A DNA stretch of 16,222 nucleotides from JAAYPI01 sp036734385. Its GTDB lineage: Bacteria; Bacteroidota; Bacteroidia; Bacteroidales; Paludibacteraceae. Shown here piece by piece: positions 1 through 6,083 of this stretch (positions are counted from its first letter, which is position 1; every line of letters begins with the position of its first letter). The notes beneath the pieces were generated by a model. It worked only from the letters and a program-made list of their open reading frames with translations, was not told the origin of the DNA and did not search any database. Both the position numbers and the translations under genes were made by a program. The stretch lies in assembly GCA_036734385.1 (NCBI GenBank), contig DAIMYQ010000033.1:1-16222 (forward strand), in the 5' to 3' direction.

Positions 1-240
1 ATAACAAACCCATTGGACAAATTAAATATGCACTAATTTAATTCCGCCAACGGGTTAATCTAATAAGAAAGTGAGGTCGAAATTTACTTAGTGCGGATTT
101 ACCTTTATGAAAATGGTTACAATGACCATCGGAATGTGTGTTTTTCTAACTGATCGGTTTATTTTCAGCGTTTTATACACATGTTTTTTATCAATTACAT
201 CCAGAACTTCATTCAAAAGTATTTTGTTTATTGCAAACAC
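1..240. other. Left-edge stretch without a recognisable gene
   Basis: All frames close quickly. One plus-strand frame stays open from the edge to a TAA near 39-41, which could be the last dozen codons of a gene lying further left but is too short to identify. Bases 7-16 and 47-56 are inverted repeats (AACCCATTGG against CCAACGGGTT, one mismatch), with a second inner AAATTA/TAATTT pairing, so this may be a terminator for an upstream gene. Nothing else is supported here. Confidence 0.35.
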
Positions 241-272
241 AAAAAGAAGTTATGTTTAAAAAACTTCTTTTT
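241..272. terminator. Hairpin terminator, probably bidirectional
   Basis: Perfect 11-bp inverted repeat: AAAAAGAAGTT at 241-251 and AACTTCTTTTT at 262-272, with a 10-base loop. The A-run on one side and T-run on the other give a U-tract in either direction. It lies about 110 bases beyond the stop of the minus-strand Argonaute gene and would close that transcript, or stop reading coming from the left. No folding energy was computed. Confidence 0.6.
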
Positions 273-336
273 GATAAGAGTTAGAAAAATGGGGAAATTG
301 GGGAAACCGGATATTTTGAGTATCTCCTTTTTCCTC

Positions 337-376
337 TAAATCCCCAGAATCCTCACTTTTGAGGAATGGGGATTTA
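337..376. terminator. Hairpin just after the Argonaute stop codon
   Basis: Imperfect inverted repeat: TAAATCCCC then AATCCTCA on the left (337-355), and TGAGGA then GGGGATTTA on the right (360-376), broken by a small internal bulge. It begins five bases after the Argonaute stop codon. Read in the gene's direction it is followed by purines rather than a T-run, so it may be an mRNA 3'-end stabilising hairpin rather than a true intrinsic terminator; the 241-272 hairpin is the better terminator. Confidence 0.4.
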
Positions 377-380
377 TATT

Positions 381-2561
381 TTATAGAAACCAAAGGTTAT
401 CATTTCCTATGTTTGAGGGAATGTCGCCACCATTGAAATGTGGAGCGATTTGAGCCACCATTTCGGGGTATTTGATTGTAACCGGTAGGTTTTGTTGTTT
501 TACGGATTTCCAATAAATACGGGAGAATTGATATACCTGGTCAATGAGTCCGTTGATAATTTTTGTGTCGGATTGCAATTCACTGTCTGAAGGGCAACTG
601 ATTTTTAATTTTACAGGAAAGGGGAATCCGTCCATTTTATTAAAAGTATTGTCTTCGTATCGTGTATTGTTGCAAAGCAAATATGTTTTGTTGCCAAGGT
701 TGATATACCTACCACTGTAAGGCATTTTCTCAGTAAAATCATCGTCAAAAACTACAAAGTCTTCGGATTCTGTTTTATTGATATTCACCACAAATACAGG
801 AATGTCAAGGTCTAAATTTTCAAGTACATTTTCAATCGGTTTTATTTCTTCTTCGGACATTTCTTTATAAAAATGAATTACAAGCCGATTCGGTTTGTCG
901 TTGACATTGGCATAGTTGATTATTGCTTCTTCGATTGAACCTGCAAGCTCTGAAGTTTCGTCCTTGTGAAAATACTCGAATGAATTAAATGCGCCTGTGT
1001 TATCGAATGAGAATGCAGAAGCAATATATTGAACATTGGTATCTGTGTTTTTGAAAGCTCCAACACCAACAACAAGTTCTTTGGCTGTTGGCATGTTGAT
1101 ACGCCAGGGAATACCCCCAAGTTTGGCATTTACCGCAATGGCTATATTCTGCAATGTATATGCAAAGTTATTTCCTTTTTTGCCTGACTTTTCAAGAGCA
1201 CTATCGTTTTCAAGTACTTTGAGCATTTTCTCCGTTTCGATACATTGTGAAGATATATTTCGTTTCAAAAGTTTTTCCTTGACTTTATAATATATCTTTC
1301 TCTGCTCTTTGTCCTGAGCATGTTTTCCGATAGGAGTTAGGTATATTGCAAGGTATTTTACTCCCGGGATCCAGTCGATATTTTCAAGTCTTTCTTCAAT
1401 CTCCGGCAATGGATTGTTTGAGTCGGTAAAAGCAATACTATAACCCTTTGGAGCTGTAGAGACAGGAACATTTGTATATTGCAATAATCCTTTGTAAATT
1501 TTATATCCATTTTTTATGTAGCCTGATAACACATTTGTGTGTGGCACATGTTCTGCAGAAGTAATAAAGAACATTTGAATGTTATTGTAGCGTGGTTGGT
1601 TGAATGGTCCATTGTTTACACCTCGCTGTGGAATGACATCAATTGCATTTCTACTCAGGTTGTTTTTGCCAAATATAAGCTGTTTGCTCTGAGGGGTAGT
1701 TTTTCCTATTTGCAAAGGTTTAGCCTTGTCAAAGCCTTTATCGGAAATTGGTACAACTTTCTGAAAGTTTTCATTCTTCAAAAATTGATTGTAGAAACCA
1801 TAGATTTTAGAGAGGTATTTCGTGTACCGATTCACCTTTTGGAATGGATTATCATTATCTTCCTCTTCTTCAAAACAAAGATATGCAGCTAATTTACTTC
1901 CAACAATCGGATAAACATTGTTGTAATCAATCACTCTTTCTGATTCCAGCAATTTTTCATATTTAGTTACCCTACTTTTGGTGGTTTTCTCCTCGTCCTT
2001 TTCAAAATATTCAACGTGAACAACTCTATTGAAAAGGTCGGCAGTTGCATTTTCTTCTTCAGATAGAAAGGTTGCTACTGATTTATTAAACACCTTTGCT
2101 TTGCGGTCGTAAGATAAAACCAATTCGGGTAAGTTTGTAAAGTGATTGAAGTTTACTTTAATGGTGTATCTATCATATAGTGTACAACCATTTGGGACTT
2201 TATCGGTTTTGTTGCGCAGCCATATTTGATTGTCCTGAATAAAAGTAGGTTCGACCAGAATATTTTTAGTGGTAAAATAGTGCTTTATTTCTCTATTATA
2301 AAATCGTTTGACAAAGGCGAAGTTCTCTTTGCTAAAGTTAACCGATAGTGATTGAAAGCCCTCCAACTTCCTATCAAACGAAGTGTAGATAGTATCTGCA
2401 TTAGAAATATCGGGGAATATTTCTTTAATGTTACACGGGAAAAGTTGGTGACTCAACTTTGTAAGTGAAACACCTTTTCTGTCTTTTCTGGAGAAATAGA
2501 AAATTTTGGGTTCTTTGGGGAACTCGAAAGCTAATGTGTTAGTGAAGAGAGATTCGTTCAT
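381..2561 (-). CDS. Prokaryotic Argonaute (pAgo), long form, PIWI predicted inactive
   Basis: Prokaryotic Argonautes bind a small guide nucleic acid and use it to find invading DNA or RNA. This 726-aa protein is long enough for N, linker/PAZ-like, MID and PIWI regions. The MID guide 5'-end pocket is visible: Tyr424-x3-Lys428, Gln439 in SSQC, and Lys480 in NAKLGG, matching Y529/K533/Q545/K570 of human AGO2. PIWI spans about 490-726 and ends NLWFL, as is usual for Argonaute C-termini. The first catalytic Asp (normally GxD) reads G-V-G at 499-501, and the third (normally RDG) reads K-E-M at 566-568, so guide-directed cleavage is unlikely. The first ~290 residues are divergent and I cannot separate N from PAZ. 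No Shine-Dalgarno precedes the ATG. It stands alone: no nuclease, TIR or Sir2 gene is visible nearby. Family call firm; inactivity rests on by-eye alignment. Confidence 0.88.
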   Translation of the reverse strand: MNESLFTNTLAFEFPKEPKIFYFSRKDRKGVSLTKLSHQLFPCNIKEIFPDISNADTIYTSFDRKLEGFQSLSVNFSKENFAFVKRFYNREIKHYFTTKNILVEPTFIQDNQIWLRNKTDKVPNGCTLYDRYTIKVNFNHFTNLPELVLSYDRKAKVFNKSVATFLSEEENATADLFNRVVHVEYFEKDEEKTTKSRVTKYEKLLESERVIDYNNVYPIVGSKLAAYLCFEEEEDNDNPFQKVNRYTKYLSKIYGFYNQFLKNENFQKVVPISDKGFDKAKPLQIGKTTPQSKQLIFGKNNLSRNAIDVIPQRGVNNGPFNQPRYNNIQMFFITSAEHVPHTNVLSGYIKNGYKIYKGLLQYTNVPVSTAPKGYSIAFTDSNNPLPEIEERLENIDWIPGVKYLAIYLTPIGKHAQDKEQRKIYYKVKEKLLKRNISSQCIETEKMLKVLENDSALEKSGKKGNNFAYTLQNIAIAVNAKLGGIPWRINMPTAKELVVGVGAFKNTDTNVQYIASAFSFDNTGAFNSFEYFHKDETSELAGSIEEAIINYANVNDKPNRLVIHFYKEMSEEEIKPIENVLENLDLDIPVFVVNINKTESEDFVVFDDDFTEKMPYSGRYINLGNKTYLLCNNTRYEDNTFNKMDGFPFPVKLKISCPSDSELQSDTKIINGLIDQVYQFSRIYWKSVKQQNLPVTIKYPEMVAQIAPHFNGGDIPSNIGNDNLWFL

Positions 2562-2587
2562 GGCATTAAAATCAATAATATAACATG

Positions 2588-2595
2588 CAAAAATA
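2588..2595 (-). promoter_or_regulatory. Candidate -7 box of the Argonaute promoter
   Basis: On the minus strand this reads TATTTTTG, an exact match to the Bacteroidota -7 consensus TAnnTTTG, about 27 bases before the Argonaute start. No good TTTG -33 element sits at the expected distance upstream, so the call is tentative in this AT-rich stretch. Confidence 0.35.
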
Positions 2596-2628
2596 ATAAG
2601 AAAATTTCCATTCTGGTGCTATTATAAT

Positions 2629-2673
2629 GAACAAATGTTTGAAATAACTTGTTTGTTTATGAACAAATGTTCA
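2629..2673. promoter_or_regulatory. Pair of repeated palindromes, likely operator sites
   Basis: Copy B at 2660-2673 is TGAACAAATGTTCA, a perfect 6-2-6 inverted repeat. Copy A at 2629-2642 is TGAACAAATGTTTG, with two changed bases. The repeat continues into matching AAATAA flanks in both copies. The starts are 31 bp apart, close to three helical turns, which suits two dimers bound on one face of the DNA. The pair lies between the divergent Argonaute and DUF134 genes, and copy B overlaps the upstream part of the DUF134 promoter. Likely binders are the DUF134 protein itself or a regulator outside the window. Confidence 0.5.
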
Positions 2674-2683
2674 AAATAATACA

Positions 2684-2691
2684 TATCTTTG
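2684..2691 (+). promoter_or_regulatory. -7 box of the promoter for the ORP-like cluster
   Basis: TATCTTTG matches the Bacteroidota -7 consensus TAnnTTTG exactly. Transcription would begin near 2695, giving a leader of about 34 bases before the ATG at 2729. The palindrome at 2660-2673 covers the expected -33 position, consistent with repression or with activation replacing a weak -33 element. Confidence 0.5.
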
Positions 2692-2728
2692 CTGCATCAA
2701 TTTTACTTATATCGAAAAAAACAAGCTT

Positions 2729-3139
2729 ATGTCTCGTCCAAAACAGTGTCGAAAAATCGTTTCTCCCCCATTAATGATAGGATTCAAACCTTATGGAGTT
2801 CCACGATCTATGATTGAGGAGGTTATTTTGCAATATGATGAATACGAAGTCATACGATTACTAGATTATGAAGGAATGCTACAAGAGCAAGCTGCCGAGA
2901 AAATGAATATCTCACGCCCTACTCTTACCCGTATTTATGAAAATGCACGCAAAACGATAGCCAAGGCATTTGTTGAAGGTAAAATGATTGTAATCGAAGG
3001 TGGAAATGTGGATTTTGGTGGAAACTGGTATCGTTGCAGAAAATGCAGCAAGTTGATAGATGGCCTTGAAAACCACACTCCTTGCAAGAATTGTACGAGT
3101 TACGGGAAAGATGAATTGACTCTAATAAATGAAGTATAA
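2729..3139 (+). CDS. DUF134 / UPF0251 family HTH regulator
   Basis: A 136-aa protein of the UPF0251 (DUF134) family, thought to bind DNA through a helix-turn-helix like sigma-70 region 4. The N-terminus MSRPKQCRKI, the FKP-x-G segment near 19-23, the DE-x-E-VIRLLDYEG segment near 37-49 and the HTH at about 51-80 (QEQAAEKMNISRPTLTRI) are characteristic. The C-terminus has a zinc-ribbon-like pattern, Cys103-x2-Cys106 and Cys119-x2-Cys122, which could sense a metal or bind an Fe-S cluster. It is the first gene after a consensus promoter, and its stop abuts the next start codon with no gap. DUF134 genes are common partners of NifX/orange-protein clusters, so it is the likely local regulator. Family call is confident; its role is inferred. 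Confidence 0.9.
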   Translation: MSRPKQCRKIVSPPLMIGFKPYGVPRSMIEEVILQYDEYEVIRLLDYEGMLQEQAAEKMNISRPTLTRIYENARKTIAKAFVEGKMIVIEGGNVDFGGNWYRCRKCSKLIDGLENHTPCKNCTSYGKDELTLINEV

Positions 3140-3976
3140 ATGAAGGTCGTAGTATTATCCGATAATAGAAAGGGAATCCCGGAAAGTGAAACTGAGCATG
3201 GGTTATCGATTTATCTTGAAAGTGATAAATACAAAATTTTACTCGACACTGGTGGTTCTGATTTATTTCTTCAAAATGCTATAAAATCGAATATTGACCT
3301 TAGTTTGGTAGATTATGTGTTTATATCGCATGGGCATATTGATCATATAGGAGGATTGCCACACTTTTTGAAGATAAATTCACGAGCAAAAATTATACTT
3401 TCTAAGCATGTAATTAATCGTAAATTTTATTCTAAGCGGAATGAATTTCATGATATTAGTTTGGATTTTAATTTTTTAGATTATGCTGATAGATTGATAC
3501 TTGTTGAAAAAGAATTGCAACTTGACAATGCGATTTGTATCCTTGCCAACACTTCAACCAAATTCAATCAACCATTGGCTAATCAGATGCTTTTTAGTGA
3601 GGATGAAAGGGGTGAAATAGTCCCAGATGATTTCTCGCACGAACTAATATTTACGATAGATGATAACAACGGGATTTTTGTATTCACAGGTTGTGCACAT
3701 CAAGGATTGTTAAATATACTCGAAACAGTTAGAGAGAAATTTGTTAGCCCCATTCAATGGGTGATGGGTGGATTTCATTTATTGGATTCCCGAAATGGAC
3801 TTAGGTATGAATCTGAAGCAGAAATTAATGAGACTGCTGAGTATATAAACAACTATTATCCCATAACTACATTTATTACAGGACATTGTACAGGAGAAAA
3901 AGTTGTTGGTTATATGAAAAATATACTGGATTCCAGATTAATTCAATTATTCAGTGGATATAGTATTCAAATTTAA
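3140..3976 (+). CDS. MBL-fold metallo-hydrolase (COG1237 type)
   Basis: A 278-aa metallo-beta-lactamase-fold protein. The metal site is complete: His64-x-His66-x-Asp68-His69 in ISHGHIDHIGG, then His187 in TGCAH, His213 in GGFH and His249 in TGHC, with LLDTGG (about 34-39) as the usual N-terminal strand. The TGCAH and GGFHL motifs suggest the COG1237 group, often annotated from an archaeal homologue as a dihydropterin-aminobenzene-5'-phosphate synthase; that reaction should not be assumed in bacteria. The start codon directly follows the DUF134 stop, so the two are translationally coupled. COG1237 proteins are frequent neighbours of NifX-domain genes in anaerobes, but their substrate there is unknown to me. 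Confidence 0.88.
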   Translation: MKVVVLSDNRKGIPESETEHGLSIYLESDKYKILLDTGGSDLFLQNAIKSNIDLSLVDYVFISHGHIDHIGGLPHFLKINSRAKIILSKHVINRKFYSKRNEFHDISLDFNFLDYADRLILVEKELQLDNAICILANTSTKFNQPLANQMLFSEDERGEIVPDDFSHELIFTIDDNNGIFVFTGCAHQGLLNILETVREKFVSPIQWVMGGFHLLDSRNGLRYESEAEINETAEYINNYYPITTFITGHCTGEKVVGYMKNILDSRLIQLFSGYSIQI

Positions 3977-3985
3977 ATAACAAAT

Positions 3986-4291
3986 ATGAAAATAGCAATT
4001 TCATCAGAGGGCAATACCCTTTTATCAAATATTGACCCGCGTTTTGGGCGATGTTCATTTTTTGCTTTTTACGATAGCAAAACTGGGAATACTGAATTTA
4101 TAGCTAATCCGGCTAAAGAATCGGCAGAAGGGGCAGGTCCTGCATCTGTACAATTTATTGCATCGCAAGGAGTAGAAAGAGTAGTAGCCGGTGAGTTTGG
4201 TGGAAAGATTAAATCACTGCTTGATAGCTTACATATTGAAATGCAAAATGAAAGAGAAAAAACCATTTCGGAAATTATCAAACAATTTTAA
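3986..4291 (+). CDS. NifX/NafY-domain protein (dinitrogenase cofactor family), ORP-like
   Basis: A 101-aa single-domain protein of the dinitrogenase iron-molybdenum cofactor biosynthesis family (PF02579, COG1433). The signature includes KIAISSEG at the N-terminus, IDPRFGRCSFF at about 17-27, a Gly/Ala-rich segment EGAGPASVQFIASQGVERVVAGEFGG at about 48-73, and a final helix. This fold carries metal clusters in NifX, NafY and the archaeal MTH1175 protein, and the orange protein of Desulfovibrio is of the same type. The gene starts nine bases after the MBL gene. With no nitrogenase genes here, a role as a general metal-cluster carrier is likelier than FeMo-cofactor synthesis. Confidence 0.88.
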   Translation: MKIAISSEGNTLLSNIDPRFGRCSFFAFYDSKTGNTEFIANPAKESAEGAGPASVQFIASQGVERVVAGEFGGKIKSLLDSLHIEMQNEREKTISEIIKQF

Positions 4292-4303
4292 AATATATGG
4301 AAT

Positions 4304-4489
4304 ATGCCAAAACTGGATGGTAAAGGGCCAGAAGGACAAGGTGCCGGAACTGGACGGAAAATCGGTAATTGTAGTATCAAAACTGATGACGAAAAATTAC
4401 AGATATTAGGAATTGGAATGGGTAAACGCCGAAAAGAGGGTGGCGGAGAAGGGGAAAAGAAACGCCTAAAAAGCGGGAATTATTTATAA
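4304..4489 (+). CDS. Small DUF5320-like protein, diverged copy
   Basis: A 61-aa basic protein opening MPKLDGKGPEGQGAGTGRKIGNC, which fits the DUF5320-like pattern M-P-x2-D-G-x-GP-x-G-x-GP-x-TGR-x-x-G-x-C. It begins 12 bases after the NifX-domain gene, in the same direction. The rest is Lys/Gly-rich (GMGKRRKEGGGEGEKKR) and unlike the second copy at 4516, so it may be a decaying or diverged duplicate. A single Cys (Cys23) is the only obvious metal ligand. The function of the family is unknown to me; such small proteins often lie beside NifX-domain genes. Confidence 0.6.
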   Translation: MPKLDGKGPEGQGAGTGRKIGNCSIKTDDEKLQILGIGMGKRRKEGGGEGEKKRLKSGNYL

Positions 4490-4503
4490 AACAATTTTTA
4501 AAA

Positions 4504-4509
4504 AAGGAG
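4504..4509 (+). promoter_or_regulatory. Strong Shine-Dalgarno (AAGGAG) of the second DUF5320-like gene
   Basis: AAGGAG ends six bases before the ATG at 4516, a textbook ribosome binding site. The other starts in this window that I checked lack one, as is normal in Bacteroidota. This suggests high expression of the small protein, or recent acquisition of this gene. Confidence 0.6.
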
Positions 4510-4515
4510 ATAATT

Positions 4516-4746
4516 ATGTCTGGATTAAATCACAAAGGTCCAATGGGTGACGGTCCAATGACCGGACGCAAAATGGGCAAGTGCACTAATTTTGGTGCCG
4601 GCAAAAAAAGTTCTGCTGAAGAAACAGAAAGTAAAAATACGACCACTACCGGAGAAGGACGTGGTATGGGAAGAGGCTTAGGCCGTTGTCAGGGAGGCCA
4701 AGGTATGGGCATGGGTCGTAAAAATCGCAATTGTAATGGGAACTGA
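4516..4746 (+). CDS. Small Gly/Met/Arg-rich DUF5320-like protein
   Basis: A 76-aa protein with a canonical DUF5320-like N-terminus, MSGLNHKGPMGDGPMTGRKMGKC. A Ser/Thr/Glu-rich linker at about 31-47 follows, then a Gly-Met-Arg tail (GRGMGRGLGRCQGGQGMGMGRKNRNC, about 48-73). Three Cys (positions 23, 59, 73) and repeated Met-Gly pairs suggest soft-metal binding, perhaps copper or an Fe-S related role; this is inference. It duplicates the N-terminal motif of the gene at 4304 and has a strong Shine-Dalgarno site. It is the last gene before the strong hairpin at 4752-4800, so it ends the first part of the cluster. Confidence 0.75.
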   Translation: MSGLNHKGPMGDGPMTGRKMGKCTNFGAGKKSSAEETESKNTTTTGEGRGMGRGLGRCQGGQGMGMGRKNRNCNGN

Positions 4747-4751
4747 ATTTA

Positions 4752-4800
4752 TAATAAGAGCTTGTCCTCGTTTTTATAAAAAAAGGACAAGCTCTTATTA
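4752..4800. terminator. Strong 16-bp hairpin dividing the ORP-like cluster
   Basis: Perfect 16-bp inverted repeat, TAATAAGAGCTTGTCC at 4752-4767 and GGACAAGCTCTTATTA at 4785-4800, with a 17-base loop that itself contains TTTTT and A-runs that can extend the stem. It begins six bases after the stop of the small DUF5320-like gene and ends 22 bases before the next start. It may terminate the upstream transcript, or act as an mRNA processing or stability element that sets a lower level for the downstream genes. No clear TAnnTTTG promoter follows it, so partial read-through is plausible. Confidence 0.7.
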
Positions 4801-4822
4801 TTTACAATTATAATATATAAAT

Positions 4823-5191
4823 ATGACTAAGAAAATTGCCATTCCGATGGAAAACGGGGCATTGTGCTCTCACTTTGGGCATTGTGAGTATTTTGCAATT
4901 GCTACTATACAAAATAATAAAATTCTAGAAATAATTGAAAAGACACCACCGGCACATGAACCTGGTTTATATCCGCGATGGATTGCTTCATTTGGGGTTA
5001 CCGATGTAATTGCCGGAGGGATGGGGCAAAAAGCCATCGATTTATTTAATCAGCAAAATATTAATGCTTTTGTCGGAAGCCCTATAAAAGGAGCCAAAGA
5101 GATTATTGAAGATTTTTTAGCGGGAAACCTCTCTTTGAATGCAAACTACTGTAATCACGATGACCAACACGAACACACTTGCCAACACTGA
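4823..5191 (+). CDS. NifX/NafY-domain protein with His-rich C-terminal tail
   Basis: A 122-aa protein of PF02579 (COG1433), the second in the cluster. The core runs from KKIAIPMENG through SHFGHCEYFAI (about 16-26), PPAHEPGLYPRWIASFGVTDVIAGGMG (about 42-68) and a helix ending near 107. His17, His20 and Cys21 in the SHFGHC segment are likely metal-site residues. Unlike the first copy it has a tail, NYCNHDDQHEHTCQH, with four His and two Cys that can bind divalent metal. That tail is encoded where the next gene begins, so some of its composition may reflect the overlap. Likely a carrier for a metal or metal-sulfur cluster made by the downstream ATPases. Confidence 0.87.
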   Translation: MTKKIAIPMENGALCSHFGHCEYFAIATIQNNKILEIIEKTPPAHEPGLYPRWIASFGVTDVIAGGMGQKAIDLFNQQNINAFVGSPIKGAKEIIEDFLAGNLSLNANYCNHDDQHEHTCQH

Positions 5192-6062
5192 GAGACAAAA
5201 ATACGAAGTCGATACCCGATGCATGGATTGCCACTTCAATGCCTTCGATCGGTTATTGACTAAACATGAAGCAACGTATAATCAAAGGCAAGAATTTTTT
5301 GGGTACTTTAATCTTGTCATGGCACGAGGAGCTTCGCTAACCATGGCACAGCTTTACAGCGAACTGAACAGGGAATTTTGTCGAATTACAGGAGTAAACA
5401 ATCCTTATGCAAAAGAGAAAGCAGAAAGCAATTCCTTGTCACTTTCTCTTTATAAAAAATTCCGAACAAAAGTTTTAGAATCGGCCAACCCTTTTGATAT
5501 GGCATTGCGTTTAGCTATAGCCGGAAATATTATAGACTATGGTGCAAATGCAAATTTTGATGTCCCGGTTACCATACAGAAGGTACTTGAAAGCGAATTT
5601 GCCATTGACCACTCCAAAGAGTTGATTACGAGAATAAAATCTGCCTCCAGAATTTTATATCTTGGCGACAATGCCGGTGAAATTGTGTTTGACAAACTTT
5701 TTATCGAGATGATTATGCATCCGCGCCTGACATTCGTGGTACGAGGATCGCATGTGCTCAATGATGCCACTTTAGAAGACGCACAACAGGTTGGGATGAA
5801 CTTAGTCGCAGATGTGATCAGTAACGGTTATGATGCTCCATCCACCGTATTGAGCGAGTGCAGTGAAGAGTTTCTACATCATTACAAAGAGGCCGATCTG
5901 ATCATTTCGAAAGGTCAAGGTAATTTTGAAGGATTAATTGAAGAAAATGATCCTCGTATTTTTCACTTATTGATGGTAAAATGTGATGTTGTTGCCGAAC
6001 TGTTGCATGTAGAAAAAGACAGTTTCGTGGTTTGTAATAACTCAATTATCGATAATAGCTAA
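5139..6062 (+). CDS. DUF89 family (ARMT1-like) metal-dependent phosphatase
   Basis: A 307-aa protein of DUF89 (COG1578), the damage-control phosphatase family that removes phosphate from harmful metabolites with a divalent metal. Visible motifs: Cys28-x2-Cys31 near the N-terminus, AGNIIDYG at about 128-135, the core LGDNAGEIVFD at about 175-185 (Asp177, Asn178, Asp185), VRGSHVLNDAT at about 201-211 (Asn208, Asp209) and SKGQGNFEGL at about 257-266 (Lys258, Asn262). Length is normal. Its start overlaps the preceding gene by 53 bases; a second ATG at 5160 would cut the overlap to 32 and still precede the conserved CxxC, so either could be used. Placement among NifX, Fe-S ATPase and ZIP genes suggests repair of a phosphorylated precursor, but the substrate is unknown. 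Confidence 0.87.
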   Translation: MQTTVITMTNTNTLANTERQKYEVDTRCMDCHFNAFDRLLTKHEATYNQRQEFFGYFNLVMARGASLTMAQLYSELNREFCRITGVNNPYAKEKAESNSLSLSLYKKFRTKVLESANPFDMALRLAIAGNIIDYGANANFDVPVTIQKVLESEFAIDHSKELITRIKSASRILYLGDNAGEIVFDKLFIEMIMHPRLTFVVRGSHVLNDATLEDAQQVGMNLVADVISNGYDAPSTVLSECSEEFLHHYKEADLIISKGQGNFEGLIEENDPRIFHLLMVKCDVVAELLHVEKDSFVVCNNSIIDNS

Positions 6063-6083
6063 AAATAATTTTTTGATATTATA

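Noticed and set aside
3..41. C-terminal fragment of a gene at the left edge
   Set aside because: Only about a dozen codons in one of two possible frames; too short to support a call.
1036..1892. Plus-strand open frames inside the Argonaute gene (1036-1290, 1539-1892)
   Set aside because: They lie wholly opposite a well-supported gene and show no family features.
381..2561. Short Argonaute (MID-PIWI only) of a SPARTA-type pair
   Set aside because: At 726 aa it has about 300 residues ahead of MID, and there is no adjacent TIR-APAZ, Sir2-APAZ or nuclease gene.
3986..5191. NifX-type proteins as part of a nitrogenase cluster
   Set aside because: No nifH, nifD, nifK, nifB or nifE/N-like genes are present; the neighbours fit an ORP-like cluster better.
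5537..5770. Minus-strand open frames opposite DUF89, ZIP and Mrp genes (5537-5770, 6059-6253, 8703-8912, 9021-9341)
   Set aside because: Shadow frames of conserved genes, without recognisable motifs or starts.
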